From positions 206,084 through 270,083 of the forward strand of contig JAKFGP010000024.1 in assembly GCA_021502835.1 (NCBI GenBank): a DNA stretch of 64,000 nucleotides, in the 5' to 3' direction. Below are positions 35,177-46,961 of this stretch, one piece after another. The position numbers and the translations under genes are program-made. Source of the stretch: Streptomyces thinghirensis. Lineage in GTDB: Bacteria; Actinomycetota; Actinomycetia; Streptomycetales; Streptomycetaceae. Within the stretch, counting starts at the first letter, position 1. The number at the start of each line of letters is the position of its first letter. The notes beneath the pieces are model-generated. The model ran no database searches. It worked only from the letters and a program-made list of their open reading frames with translations, and had not been told where the DNA came from.

Positions 35177-36290
35177 GTGAACACGCGTATGCGTCGTGCC
35201 GCCGTTGCCGTTGTCACCACCGCGATGGCGGTCTCGCTCGCCGCTTGCGGCAGCGCCGCGGAGTCCGACGAGAACAGCGACTGGGCCCGCCGAGAAGAAG
35301 GGCGACGACATCAAGCGTCGGTCTGCTCCTTCCGGAGAACCAGACCGCGCGCTACGAGAAGTTCGACAAGCCCTTGATCGAGAAGAAGGTCAAGGAGCTC
35401 ACGAACAACAAGGGCGAGGTCGTCTACGCCAACGCCAAGCACGGACGCCACGCTGCAGGCGCAGCAGGTCGACACGATGATCACCAACAAGGTCGACGTG
35501 CTGATCGTGGACGCAGTGGACTCCAAGGCCATCGCAGGCTCGATCACCAAGGGCGGAGCAGGCCGATATCCCGGTCGTCGCCTACGACCGCCTGGCCGAG
35601 GGCCCGATCGACGCCTACACCTCGTTCGACAACGTCACCGTCGGCAAGACGCAGGGCGAGGCCCTCCTGAAGGCGCTGGGCGACAAGGCCAAGGACGGCC
35701 AGATCGTCATGATGAACGGGTCCTCCACCGACCCGAACGCCGCCCAGTTCAAGGACGGCGCCATGTCCGTCCTCGAGGGCAAGGTGAACATCGGCCGCTC
35801 CACGACACCAAGGAGTGGAAGCCGGAGAACGCCAACTCCAACATGCAGGCCGCCATCTCGGCGCTCGCGCAAGGACAAGATCATCGGCGTCTACTCCGCC
35901 AACGACGGCATGGCGGGCGGCATCATCACCGCCCTCAAGCGCGCGGGCATCGCCGACATCCCGGTCACCGGCCAGGACGCCGAACTCGCGGGCGTGCAGC
36001 GCATCGTCACCGGTGAGCAGTACATGAGCGTCTACAAGTCCTACCCGCAGGAGGCCGCGGTCGCCGGCGAGATGGCCGTCGCCCTCGCCCAGGGCAAGTC
36101 GCTCGACTCCATCGCCAAGGACAAGGCCAATAGCGCCACCACCAAGGGCATCCCGACGACGCTGGTCCCGGTCGTCTCGCTGACCACGGAGAACATCAAG
36201 GAGACCGTCATCAAGGAGGGCTTCTACACGATCGACGAGATCTGTGGCGGCAAGTACAAGGCGGCGTGCGACAAGATCGGTCTCAAGTAA
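35177..36290 (+). CDS. xylF: Xylose ABC transporter, substrate-binding lipoprotein
   Basis: About 370 residues. GTG 35177 follows GGGAGG at 12 bases. The signal peptide ends in a lipobox (SLAACGSA). The domain is a type I periplasmic-binding fold of the RbsB/XylF family: KVGLLLPENQTARYEKFDKP-like, TNKVDVLIVDAVDSKAIAGS, IPVVAYDRLAEGPIDAYTSF, IIGVYSANDGMAGGIITALK, VTGQDAELAGVQRIVTGEQY. The C-terminus has KAACDKIGLK. It binds xylose outside the cell for XylGH. Slips near 35288, 35325, 35445, 35560, 35805 and 35870. Confidence 0.9.
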
Positions 36291-36461
36291 GCAGCCCCGT
36301 TGCTCCCGTACCGCCTGAGCGCGTACGGGACCGGCTGCACGCAGCTTCCTCCGGCGCCCCGCGTCAACAGCCCCGCAAGCTAGGCGGGGCGCCGGACGGA
36401 ACCCCCCCGAAAACTTCTGCACAACCTCCCGCCGGGTCAGGCGGCGAAGGAGATGGTTCAC

Positions 36462-37247
36462 GTGTCCGCTACGCCCGTGCTGGCGTTGCGCGGGGTCTCC
36501 AAGCGATTCGGTGCCGTCCAGGCGCTCACCGACGTAGAGGCTTGAGGTCCACGCCGGTGAGGTGGTCGCCCTGGTCGGCGACAACGGAGCCGGAAAGTCC
36601 ACGCTGGTCAAGACGATCGCCGGCGTGCACCCCATCGATGAGGGCTCCATCGAATGGGACGGCAAGGCCGTCTCGATCAACAGGCCGCACGACGCCCAGA
36701 ACCTGGGCATCGCGACCGTCTACCAGGACCTCGCGCTGTGCGGACAACATCGACGTGGTCGGCAACTCTACCCTGGGCCGGGAGGTCATCAAGCGCGGTG
36801 TCCTGGACGAGGTGGAGATGGAGCGCCGCTCGCGCGAGCTGCTGGACACGCTGTCCATCCGCATCCCCAGCGTCCGCATCCCCGATCGCCTCGCTCTCCG
36901 GCGGTCAGCGCCAGGTCGTGGCGATCGCCCGGTCGATGCTCGGTGAGCCCAAGCTGGTCATCCTCGACGAGCCCACGGCCGCCCTCGGTGTCGAGCAGAC
37001 CGCACAGGTCCTCGACCTCGTGGAGCGGCTGCGCGAGCGCGGTCACGCCGTCATCCTCATCAGCCACAACATGGCCGATGTGAAGGCGGTGGCCGACAAG
37101 GTCGCCGTCCTGCGCCTCGGGCGCAACAACGGCGTCTTCGAGGTCAAGTCGACCTCGCAGGAAGAGATCATCTCCGCCATCACGGGCGCCACGGAGAACG
37201 CCGTGACCCGTCGTGCGGCGCGCACCAATGGGGAGATCAAGAAGTGA
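36462..37247 (+). CDS. xylG: Xylose ABC transporter ATP-binding protein
   Basis: About 262 residues with a single nucleotide-binding domain, unlike the two-domain E. coli XylG. Walker A is GDNGAGKST, the Q-loop region VYQDLAL, the signature LSGGQRQVVAIARSML, Walker B LVILDEPTAALG, and the H-loop ILISHNMADV. GTG 36462 is chosen because AAGGAG stands 9 bases upstream; ATG 36453 is too close to it. Slips near 36540, 36742, 36770 and 36888. The TGA overlaps the xylH GTG (GTGA). Confidence 0.9.
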
Positions 37248-38538
37248 GCATCGACAAGACCTCCACCCCCGCCGAGGACCACGCGGTGGAGAACCCCGAC
37301 GCCGCCTCCGCCGCGGCCACCGTCGTCGACCCCCGGCTGCTCGTGCGCGAGCAGGGCCTCACGGGCTACCTCGGCGAGTTCAAGCGGAAGATGAAGGCCG
37401 GTGACCTCGGGTCCATCCCGGTCGTCGTCGGTCTGCTGATCATCTGGGCCATCTTCACCAGCCTGAACTCCAACTTCCTCACCGCGGGCAACTTCTCCGA
37501 CATGTCCGTCGCCATGGTCGGCACGGGCATGATCGCCGTCGGTATCGTCTTCGTCCTGCTGCTCGGCGAGATCGACCTGTCCGTCGGCTCCGTCAGCGGT
37601 GTCGCGGGCGCCACCTTCGCGGTGCTGAACATCACGCACGGGATGAACGAGGTACTGGCCCTCGTACTGGCCATCCTCACCGGCACGGTGGCCGGCGCCA
37701 TCCACGGCTTCTTCTTCGCCCGCATCGGCGTCCCGGCCTTCGCCGTGACGCTCGCCGGACTCCTGTTCTGGCAGGGCTTCATGCTGCAGATCCTGGGCAG
37801 CAACGGCACCATCAACCTGAACACCGACGGCATCGTCGTCAAGCTGACCAGCTACTACTTCAGCGATGTGGCCGCCGCCTACGGCCTGGCGATCGTCGTG
37901 ACCGCGGGGTACTTCCTCTCCGCCTTCTTCGACAACCGCCGCCGCGAGCGCCAGCGGCGTGCCGTCCCGGCCGCTGAACGAGATCATCGTCCGCACGGTA
38001 CTGCTCGCGATCCTGGCCTTCGTCGTGGCGATCGTCTTCAACCAGTACAAGGGCCTGCCGCTGGCCGTCGTGATCTTCCTCGCGTTCCTGCTGCTCACGG
38101 ACTTCGTACTGCGCCGTACCGCCTACGGCCGCAAGGTCTTCGCGCTCGGCGGCAGCGTCGAGAGCGTCCCGCCGTGCCGGTATCAACGTCGAGCTGGTCC
38201 GGATCTCGGTCTTCGCGATCCCGGCACCTTCGCCGCGATCGGCGGTCTCTTCGTCGCGTCGAAGATCGCCTCCGCCAACCAGGGCGCGGGCACCGGCGTG
38301 AGTTCCTGATGAACGTCATCGCCGCGGCCGTGATCGGCGGCACGTCCCTCTTCGGCGGCGCGGCCGCACCTGGAACGCGCTGCTCGGTGTGATGGTCATC
38401 GTCTCGATCCAGTACGGCCTCGCCCTGGAGGGCATCGCCTCGCCGGTCCAGTACATGATCACAGGTGGCGTGCTGCTGGCGACCGTCGTCATCGACGCGG
38501 TCACCCGCAAGACCCAGAAGACGGCGGGGCGCGCCTAG
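37244..38538 (+). CDS. xylH: Xylose ABC transporter permease
   Basis: About 432 residues, of the RbsC/XylH permease family with around ten to twelve membrane helices. Visible: PVVVGLLIIWAIFTSLNSNF, the family motif GEIDLSVGSVSGVAGATFAV, and HGFFFARIGVPAFAVTLAG. A charged cytoplasmic loop (DNRRRERQRR) is at the middle. Late segments FLMNVIAAAVIGGTSLFGG and VQYMITGGVLLATVVIDAV complete it. It is translationally coupled to xylG and followed by a perfect terminator hairpin at 38603. Slips near 37970, 38170, 38220, 38300 and 38370. Confidence 0.9.
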
Positions 38539-38602
38539 GCCCCGCCGCCCGCCCCGGGCGCAGCGCGCCCAGGCACGCACAGTCCGCCCCCGGCGCACCA
38601 CC

Positions 38603-38641
38603 CCACCGCCCGCCCGAGCTGAGCCCTCGGGCGGGCGGTGG
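38603..38641 (+). terminator. Intrinsic terminator after xylFGH
   Basis: A perfect 16-base-pair stem (38603-38618 with 38626-38641) and a 7-base loop. Confidence 0.85.
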
Positions 38642-38843
38642 CTGCCCGCCCGCGCCGTGCGCACGGGACGGCCACGCGGGTCAGGAGCGCCGAGGACGAC
38701 GGCCGGCGGGGCAGTCGTAGAACCGACCGCCGATGGGTAAGGCCGAACGCGTGACGTACGACGCACCGCCCGGACACGTTCCGCCACGGCGGAACATTAG
38801 ACTCGGGCAGGCCCGGCAACAGCTCTACTGCAAGGAGGCACGG

Positions 38844-40819
38844 GTGCCGCTGCTGACCCGCATCACGGGACCGCGCGATCTGGACCGGCTCAGCCTGGAA
38901 GAGCTGGGCCGGCTGGCAGAGGAGATCCGCACCTTCCTCGTCGACGCCGTCTCCAAGACCGGCGGCCACCTCGGCCCCAACCTCGGCGTGGTGGAGCTCA
39001 CCCTCGCCCTGCACCGGGTCTTCGACTCGCCGAAGGACAAGGTGCTCTGGGACACCGGCCACCAGTCCTACGTGCACAAGCTGCTCACCGGCCGTCAGGA
39101 CTTCTCGAAGCTGAAGATGAAGGGGCGGCCTGTCCGGCTACCCCTCGCAGGCCGAGTCCGAGCACGACGTCATCGAGAACAGCCACGCCTCCACCGTCCT
39201 CGGCTGGGCCGACGGCATCGCCAAGGCCAACCAGGTCCTCGACCGGACGACCACGTCGTCGCCGTCATCGGCGACGGCGCGCGCTCCACCGGCGGCATGG
39301 CCTGGGAGGCGCTGAACAACATCGCCGCCGCCAAGGGACCGCCCCCTCGTCATCGTCGTCAACGACAACGAGGCGCTCCTACGCGCCCACCATCGGCGGC
39401 CTCGCCAACCACCTGGCGACCCTGCGCACCACCCACGGCTACGAGCGCTTCCTGGCCCGCACCAAGGACCTCCTGGAGCGCACCCCGGTCGTCGGCCGCC
39501 CACTCTACGACACCCTGCACGGCGCCAAGAAGGGCCTGAAGGACTTCATCGCCCCGCAGGGCGTGTTCGAGGACCTCGGCCTGAAGTACGTCGGCCCCAT
39601 CGACGGCCACGACCTGGAGGCCCTGGAGTCCGCCCTCACGCGCGCCAAGCGCGCTTCGGCGGCCCGGTCATCGTGCACTGCCTCACCGAGAAGGGCCGCG
39701 GCTACCAGCCCGCCCTCCAGGACGAGGCCGACCGCTTCCACGCCGTCGGCAAGATCCACCCCGACACCGGCCTGCCCATCTCCACCTCCGGCGCCGACTG
39801 GACGAGCGTCTTCGGCGAGGAGATGCTCAAGCTCGGCGAGGAGCGCGAGGACGTCGTCGCCATCACCGCGGCCATGCTCCAGCCGGTCGGCCTCGACAAG
39901 TTCGCCAAGGCCTTCCCGGACCGCGTCTACGACGTCGGCATCGCCGAGCAGCACGGCGCGGTCTCCGCGGCCGGCCTCGCGCACGGGGGAGTGCACCCGG
40001 TCTTCGCCGTGTACGCCACCTTCCTCAACCGCGCCTTCGACCAGGTGCTGATGGACGTGGCCCTGCACAAGTGCGGCGTGACGTTCGTGCTGGACCGCGC
40101 CGGTGTCACGGGCACCGACGGCGCCTCCCACAACGGCATGTGGGACATGTCGATCCTCCAGGTCGTCCCCGGCCTGCGGCTGGCCGCCCCGCGCGACGCC
40201 GACCAGGTCGCGCCCAGCTGCGCGAGGCCGTCGAGGTGGACGACGCGCCGACCGTGGTCCGCTTCTCCAAGGGCGCCGTCGGCCCCGCCGTACCGGCCGT
40301 CGGCCGAGTCGGCGGCATGGACGTGCTGCGCGCCCCCCGGCACCGACACGCCCGACGTCCTCCTGGTCTCCGTCGGCGCCCTGGCGCCGATGTGCCTGGA
40401 GGTGGCGGACCTGCTGAACAAGCAGGGCATCTCCACCACCGTGATCGACCCGCGCTGGGTCAAGCCCGTCGACGAGGCCATGGCCCCGCTCGCCGAGCGG
40501 CACCGCGTGGTCGTCACCGTCGAGGACAACTCCCCGCGTCGGCGGCGTCGGCTCGACCGTCGCCCAGGCCCTGCGCGACGCGGGCGTCGACGTACCGCTG
40601 CGCGACTTCGGCATCCCGCCGCGCTTCCTCGACCACGCCTCCCGGGCCGAGGTGATGGCCGAGATCGGGCTCACCGCCCCCGACATCGCCCGCCAGGTCA
40701 CCGGTCTGGTCGCCAAGCTCGACGGCCGGTACGAGCGCTCCGAGGTGGACTCGGTGGAGGCCCGCGCGCGACTGACGTACGACCGGATGGGCAGGTTTCA
40801 CCACTCGTTGCAGTGGTGA
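38844..40819 (+). CDS. dxs: 1-deoxy-D-xylulose-5-phosphate synthase
   Basis: About 658 residues. It condenses pyruvate and glyceraldehyde-3-phosphate to start the MEP isoprenoid pathway, using thiamine diphosphate. Visible: the active-site His in [17 protein letters not shown], the ThDP-binding [35 protein letters not shown], and the pyrimidine-domain glutamate in [23 protein letters not shown] 38844 follows AAGGAGG. Streptomyces carry two dxs genes; this one sits next to xylFGH as in S. coelicolor SCO6013. Slips near 39130, 39245, 39285, 39345, 39378, 39660, 40210, 40338 and 40535. The last codons, including the stop, lie inside the terminator hairpin. Confidence 0.93.
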
Positions 40820-40828
40820 AACCTGCCC
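40789..40828 (+). terminator. Intrinsic terminator overlapping the 3' end of dxs
   Basis: A perfect 17-base-pair stem (40789-40805 with 40812-40828) and 6-base loop. The dxs TGA at 40817 is in its right arm, so the end of the coding sequence is part of the hairpin. Confidence 0.85.
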
Positions 40829-40914
40829 GCATCCGCAGTGAATCCGCTCACGCCGGGGCAACGCAGAACGCCCCCCTCTCGATCGTGTCGGGGACGACAA
40901 GCTCGGAGGTACCC

Positions 40915-42471
40915 GTAGAGCAACAGCAGTCTCTTCAGGACCAAGAAGATCGAGCAGTCCATCCGGGACACGGAGGAGCCGGAGCACGCGCTCAAGAAAT
41001 CCCTGTCCGCACTGGATCTGACCGTCTTCGGTGTCGGTGTCATCATCGGCACCGGCATCTTCGTACTGACCGGCACGGTCGCCAAGAGCAACGCCGGGCC
41101 CTCCGTGGCCCTGGCCTTCGTCGTCGCCGGCGTGGTCTGCGCGCTCGCCGCGCTCTGCTACGCGGAGTTCGCCTCGACGGTCCCGGTCGCCGGCTCCGCG
41201 TACACCTTCTCGTACGCCTCGCTCGGCGAACTGCCCGCCTGGATCATCGGCTGGGACCTGGTCCTGGAGTTCGCGCTCGGCACGGCGGTGGTGGCCGTCG
41301 GCTGGTCGGGCTACATCCGTTCCCTGATGGACAACGCGGGCTGGCAGATGCCCGCGTCGCTCGGTGGCCGGGACGGCGCCGAGGGATTCGGCTTCGACAT
41401 CCCTCGCCGCCGTCCTGGTGCTGGTGCTCACCGGCATCCTCGTCCTCGGCATGAAGCTGTCGGCCCGGGTCACCTCGGTCGTCGTCGCCATCAAGGTGAC
41501 CGTCGTCCTCATCGTGATCATCGCGGGTGCCTTCTTCATCAAGGGTTCCAACTACGACCCCTTCGTCCCGAAGGCGCAGCCGGTGGAGGCGGGCGGGGGC
41601 CTCGACTCGCCACTGATCCAGCTGATGTTCGGGTGGGCGCCAGCCAACTTCGGCGTGATGGGCATCTTCACCGCGGCCTCGGTCGTCTTCTTCGCCTTCA
41701 TCGGCTTCGACATCGTCGCCACGGCCGCCGAGGAGACCAAGAACCCGCAGCGCGACATGCCCCGCGGCATCCTCGGCTCCCTGTTCATCTGCACCGCGCT
41801 GTACGTCGCCGTGTCGATCATCGTCGCCGGCATGCGCACTACAGCCGAGCTGTCCATCGACGCCCCGCTCGCCGACGCCTTCAAGTCCACCGGGCACCCC
41901 TTCTTCGCCGGTGTGATCAGCTTCGGCGCCGCCGTCGGCCTGACCACGGTGTGCATGATCCTGCTGCTCGGCCAGACCCGGGTGTTCTTCGCGATGAGCC
42001 GCGACGGGCTGCTGCCGCGCTTCTTCTCCCGCGTCCACCCGAAGTTCCGGACGCCGTACCGGCCGACCATCCTGCTCGGCGTGATCATCGCGATCGTCGC
42101 CGGCTTCACCAGCCTGAGCGAGCTGGCCGAGCTGGTGAACATCGGCACGCTGTTCGCCTTCGTCATCGTCGCGCTCAGCGTGATCATCCCTGCGCCGGAC
42201 CCGCCCCGACCTGCCGCGCGCCTTCCGCACCCACTGGTGCCGCTGCTGCCGATCGTGTCGGTGGGCGCCTCGCTGTGGCTGATGCTGAACCTGCCCGCCG
42301 AGACCTGGGTGCGGTTCGGCGTCTGGATGGCGATCGGCGTCGTCGTGTACTTCCTCTACAGCCGCTCCCACAGCCGCCTGGGCCGCGGCGAGGAGGCGGC
42401 ACCGGCCGGCACGCCCGGGCCTTCCGGGTCGACCGGGCCGTCCGGGCCGTCCGGCGGGAACACCCCCGTAG
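40915..42471 (+). CDS. APC-family amino-acid permease (cationic amino-acid transporter type)
   Basis: About 500-520 residues. After [20 protein letters not shown] the first helix shows the APC signature [18 protein letters not shown]. Further helices: [60 protein letters not shown] (the consensus GFD region of CAT-type transporters), [18 protein letters not shown]. The start codon is damaged: GTAGAGCAAC should read GTGAGCAAC, after CGGAGG. Slips near 41400 and 42200. The exact end is uncertain because the frame runs on in a Pro/Gly/Ser-rich tail; TAG 42469 in a neighbouring frame is my best guess. Confidence 0.85.
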
Positions 42472-42550
42472 CCCCATCGGCTCCCGCTCCGGCCCCGCAC
42501 CCCGCTCGGGGACCGCGGGGCCGGTCCCGCGTACGCCGGTGGGGGCGCCG

Positions 42551-42946
42551 TCACGCGGGGCCGGACCGTCCGCGGCCCCGCCACACTCCGCGCCCCAGCG
42601 CGGTCACCCGGCGGCGCAGCTCGCGGTCGGCCGTCACGACCAGGACCGGACGGTCACCGGCGGCCCGGGCGACCAGGTCGACCATGTGGTCGTCCCCGCT
42701 GCCGGGCGCCGACTCCACCCGTACGCCGGGCACGGAGTCCACCCCCCGTGCCGCGCCCTCGACGACCAGGACGACCTCCACCGGGCCGGCACGCCCCGGC
42801 ACGCCGTCCGCCGCCAACCGGTCCCGCAACCGCTCCGCCGCCCCCGCGCCGGTCGTGCCACCACCCGTCGGGCACCGACCCGACGACGTTCGCGGCGTCG
42901 ACGATCACGAGCAGGGGGCGTTGTCGTCCATGCCGTTGTCGTCCAT
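42551..42946 (-). CDS. NYN/PIN-like domain protein (putative RNase)
   Basis: About 132 residues. The NYN hallmark acidic residues are visible: IVDAANVVGS near the N-terminus, GSGDDHMVDLVARAA in the middle, and LVVTADRELRRRVTALG before the basic tail. NYN/YacP-like domains are metal-dependent nucleases acting on RNA. ATG 42946 and ATG 42931 are both possible starts; the first gives a repeated MDDN. Slips near 42915 and 42850. It is convergent with the permease and divergent from the gene at 43026. Confidence 0.75.
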
Positions 42947-43025
42947 GCCGTCAGGGTCGCACGGCACTGTCGCGCAGGCCGTACCCGATCGACGCGGACC
43001 CGGCGGCCCCGCTTAGAGTGAAGCG

Positions 43026-44048
43026 GTGAACGGCGACTGGCTTCTCCTCGGCCGCGACGGCCGCCTCGAGTGTCTACCTCCCGTCGGACGGTGCAGCCCT
43101 GTGGCGTGCCGAACGCGCGCCCGCCGGGCCCCTGGGAGGCGCCGCGCAGGCTCGGCGGCGACCAGGAACGCACCCCGGCCTCGCGGTCGGCCGGGGCCCC
43201 GACGGCTACGCCCATCTCGTCGCCTGGCGGCCCGTCGGGACCGACCGGTCCGACCTCGTGCACACCACGCACTTCCGGCCGCTGCTCGCGCCCCTGGACT
43301 GGCAGCCGGCCGGTCACCCTAACAAGCAGGGCGACCGCACCGGGACACCGGCCGTCGCGGTCGACGCGCGGAGGACGCGCCCATGTCTTCGTCCGCAACG
43401 GGGGCGGCGGCATGAGCATGGTGGCCCAGAAGGAAGAAGGGCGGCTGGGAGCCGTGGCGGGACCTGAAGGGGCGCGGCGTCCAGGAGTCGCCCGCGGCCG
43501 TGACGGGGGAGTCCGGCAGGGTCGAGCTCTACGCGGCCGTCACCGGCGGTATCCGGCACTGGCGGCAGGGAACAGCCGGGCGCGCGGCCGGTACTGGGGG
43601 AGGGCGTCGACGCGGCGGTCCGCGCGGGCACCCTGCGCGCGCTGGCGACCTCCGAGGAGTACACCACCGTCCTCTTCACCGACGACGACACCGGTGAGCT
43701 GTGCGCCTGGCGCCCCGGCGAGAAGCCGATGCCGCTGGTGACCGGCGGCCGGGCCGGCCCCGTCTCCGCCGTCCGCTGCGTCATCGACGGCCACGACTGC
43801 ACTCTGCTCGCCCAGCGTTCGACGAGCGGCCGGGTCGCCTTCGCCGCCTACCCCTCGGAGCAGGAGGCGCTCGGCGCCGCGTGGACGGAGTCGGGCCCGA
43901 GCTGCCGGCCGACGCGGCGGTTTCGCTGGCTCTGGACGCCGACGGCCGCGTGGTCGCGGCGAGCCTGTCGCCGTCGACCGGGCAACTGCTGCTGACGCGG
44001 CGGAAGGACGAGGCAGGTCTGGCGATGGAGCCGTGGCAGGCGGGATGA
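43026..44048 (+). CDS. Uncharacterised repeat protein, paralogue A (beta-propeller-like)
   Basis: About 340 residues, no signal peptide. It starts NGDWLLLGRDGRLE and contains repeating units with a tryptophan and a polar turn: AHLVAWRPVGTDRSDLVHTT, HVFVRNGGGGMSMVAQKE, GRVELYAAVTGGIRHWRQ, GELCAWRPGEKPMPLVTGGR, VAASLSPSTGQLLLTRRK. The spacing suggests a six- or seven-bladed propeller like tectonin or PLL lectins. The next gene is a clear paralogue. Slips near 43068, 43175, 43370, 43440, 43565 and 43905. Function is unknown; a sugar- or surface-binding role is a guess. Confidence 0.6.
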
Positions 44049-44274
44049 GCACCTTCTCGTGGGCCGCCGGAAACAGTAGGTGATGGCCGGGAGAACCGGC
44101 AGCGCTCCAAGACGCGCGGGCTGTCGGCCCAGGGCAGCATCGTGCACGAGGCCGTCACAACCTGTTCGTCGAACGTTCGATCTATGATGGTCCGCGCTCA
44201 GCCTCCGCGCAGGACGGGCGCTCGGGAGGGTGGCAGGTCAGCCGCGTTCTGCGGCAGGAGGGGCAGGTCACGTC

Positions 44275-45391
44275 ATGCGGACCACATCCGGGCGCGGCGC
44301 CGCTCGCGAAAGATCGGCCGATCGGGGCGTCGGCTCCGGAAGCGGGGTGCCCGCCGTAGAGGCGACCCTCGACGGTCGCTGGCTCGTCCTTGGGAAGGAC
44401 GGCAGGCTCACCGCCTACGCCCGCTCCCGCACCGGGCTGTTGCGCTGGACGGAGACCAGGCCCGGTGGCCCGCACTGGTCGGAGCCGCAGTTCTTCCCGG
44501 TCCCGGGCCTCACTCATCTGTCGGTGGCGCAGGGGGCCGACACCTATGTCCACTTCCTGGGACGGCGGGCCCGTGAGGCGGACGGGACGTCCGCTGTGGA
44601 CATCGTGCACGCCATCCAGTACCAGACCGCTCGTCCGGTCACCGAGTGGCGGTCGCTGGGGAATCCGCACAAGGAGCGGGAGAAGGCCGCACGCTTCCGG
44701 GGCACCGGTGGCGGCGGTGAGCGCGACCGGCCGGGTGCACGTTTTCGCGCGCAACGCGGGCGGCGAGCTGATGCTCCGCCGGGAGGCACCCAGCGGTAAG
44801 TGGGAACCCTGGATGGACCTCAAGGGCAGCGGTGTGCGGGACGGTTTCGCGGCGGCCACACATGCCTCCGGCCGCATCGAGGTACTCGCCGGCGACACGC
44901 AGCACGCCATGCGGTGGTGGCAGGCCGATGCCGACGGAGAATTCGGACGCGAGCCGAACATCCCGCTGCGCGTCGCGCCCGGCACCGTCTCGCTGCTGGA
45001 GACGGCGCCGGACCGGTCGACCTACTACTGGTCCGACGAGGCGAGCGGCCAGCTCGTCGCCCATCGCCCCGGTGGCTGGGTGATTCCGCTCGGCGAGGCG
45101 ACGGCGGACCGGGTCGCGGTACTGCGTGCTGTGCTGGACGGGTACGACTGCACGGTGCTGGCCCACCGTGGGCTCGACGGCCAGGTCATGCTCGCCGCGT
45201 GCGGTACCGAGAACGAGGAGCCGGCCTCTGGTGGGCGCCCACCGGGGGAGTGGAGCGAGGGCGCCCCCGCGCTGGCGCTCGATGGACACGGCCGGGTCGT
45301 TCTCGCGCTTATCGGGCCGGACGGAGCGCTGTGCGTTGCCCGGCAGGGCGCGGGGCCGGGCCTGACGCTCGACCCGTCGGTGCGCGTCTGA
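44275..45391 (+). CDS. Uncharacterised repeat protein, paralogue B (beta-propeller-like)
   Basis: About 372 residues, homologous along its length to the preceding gene: DGRWLVLGKDGRLTAYARSR matches GDWLLLGRDGRLE, and GRVHVFARNAGGELMLRRE matches the corresponding unit. Other repeat units are IEVLAGDTQHAMRWWQADA, STYYWSDEASGQLVAHRPGG and GQVMLAACGTENEEPAS. The ATG at 44275 is preceded by CAGGAGGGG at 14 bases, with no better start. Slips near 44690 and 45228. Cytoplasmic by prediction. Function unknown; the tandem arrangement suggests local duplication. Confidence 0.6.
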
Positions 45392-45428
45392 CACGCACCG
45401 CGGAGCCGCGGACGCTCGGTTCCGCGAC

Positions 45429-46525
45429 TCAGGAGGCGCCGCCCGTGGCGGGAGACTTCTTCGCCGACGCCGGGATCTCCTCATCCTTGCGCAGCGCCTC
45501 CCACAGTTGGTCCGCCTGCGGCCGTGCCGCCACCACTCGGTTGGGGTCCTGGGTGTCGTACGCCACGGGCAACATGATCGTCTCCATGGAGGACGGATCG
45601 ACACCGTTGAGGCTGCGGCCGAACTCGGCGAGCTTGGTCAGGGACGCCAGGTCGGGGTCGGTGGTCCAGGGCCGCGGTGAGCTGGTCGGCGATCTTGTAT
45701 GTCTTGGTGGGGCTGCCGAGCAGGTCCTGGCGCTTGATCTCACTCAGCAGGGCGAGCATGAACTGCTGCTGAAGGCCGATGCGACCGAGATCGCTGCCGT
45801 CGCCGACGCCGTGACGGGTACGGACAAAGGCCAACGACTCGGTGCCGTTCAGCTTGTGTGTACCGGCGGTCAGATCGAGGCCGCTGGCAGGGTCGTGGAT
45901 GTCCTCCTCGACGGTGACGGTGACACCGCCGATCGCGTCCACCAGATCCTTGAAGCCCGCGAAGTCGATCTCCATGTAGTGGTCCATGCGGACGCCGGAC
46001 ATCTGCTCCACCGTCTTGACCACGCAGGCCGGACCGGCTTGCGAGTAGATGGAGTTGAACATCACGGCGCTTCGCCGAGGCGACCTCGGAGCCGTCCTGA
46101 TTGACGCACGTGGGCCGGGTCACCAGGGTGTCGCGCGGGATGCTGATGGCGACGGCCTCGGTCCGGCCTTCGGGTATGTGCATCACCAGCGCGGTGTCCG
46201 AGCGAGCCCCGGCGACCTTGCCGGTGTTCAGCTCGGCGTTGTCCCCAGGCGGAGTCGGACCCCAGGACCAGTGTTCTGTCCCGAGGTGGGCAGCTTCTCC
46301 GGCCGGTCGTCGCCTATCGCCTCGTTGATGTCGACGCCCTTGATGTTGCCGTTGAGGTCGCTGTGCATCCAGTAGCCGACACCACCAGCAGACCAGCACG
46401 AGCAGTGCCAGGCTCAACGCGACCCAGCGCCAGACACGGCGTCGCCTCGGAGGTCTGGCAGAGCGTCGGCCGGAGGGCGCACGCCTGGACCGGCGAGGGC
46501 TCGTCTCTGTGGGAGCGTGCGTCAT
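45429..46525 (-). CDS. LytR-CpsA-Psr (LCP) family glycopolymer ligase
   Basis: About 366 residues. A basic cytoplasmic tail (RRSRRAPSGRRSARPPRRRR) precedes one membrane helix (WVALSLALLVLVVSATGYW). The extracellular LCP domain has GARSDTALVMHI, the catalytic-arginine stretch AISIPRDTLV, HYMEIDFAGFKDLVDAIGGV, SLAFVRTRHGVGDGSDLGRI and QQQFMLALLSEIKR. LCP enzymes attach teichoic-acid or other glycopolymers to peptidoglycan. ATG 46525. Slips near 45670, 46065, 46245 and 46385. It lies next to and divergent from the Stealth/glycosyltransferase operon, which is a likely source of its substrate. Confidence 0.9.
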
Positions 46526-46961
46526 GGACCTCGGTCTCTCTCGTCAACCGGACATGAATGCAGGCCACGTGTTGGGGAGAGGTTGGGCCCCCCGCCGCGG
46601 CTAGTGGTCGCCGAAGCGTTTCCGAACTATAGACCGATTGTCGGATGCGTCGGTTGCTGCCCCTGGGAACCTGTCTGATCCTCTGACGTTCACGAAGATG
46701 TCTGGGAGGCGTGTATTTTCTGTCATATGTGATTGCTGTTGACAGCTATCAGGACCCTTAGTGAAGATGTGCCGGTCCTGTGAACGTTAAAGTTTTCGGT
46801 GTGAACGCGTCGGCCGATTGGCCGGCGCTGGATGTGGTCGTGCATCGAGCCGGGGGGCACGAGGGCTCACGGCCACCAGTGCTCACTCCGGTGTGCCCCG
46901 AGGTGAAGGGGAGGGGGGGTGACTATTGCGTTGTGCGCGTCGTCCCTTGAGGGTCAGTGGC
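46526..46961. other. Divergent promoter region between LCP gene and glycopolymer operon
   Basis: 436 bases without a gene. A relatively AT-rich stretch at about 46690-46810 contains TTGACA at 46740, a -35-like hexamer, followed by TAGTGA 14 bases on. An imperfect inverted repeat, GACGTTCAC near 46685 and GTGAACGTT near 46779, flanks this area. Both divergent units could be read from here. Confidence 0.35.
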
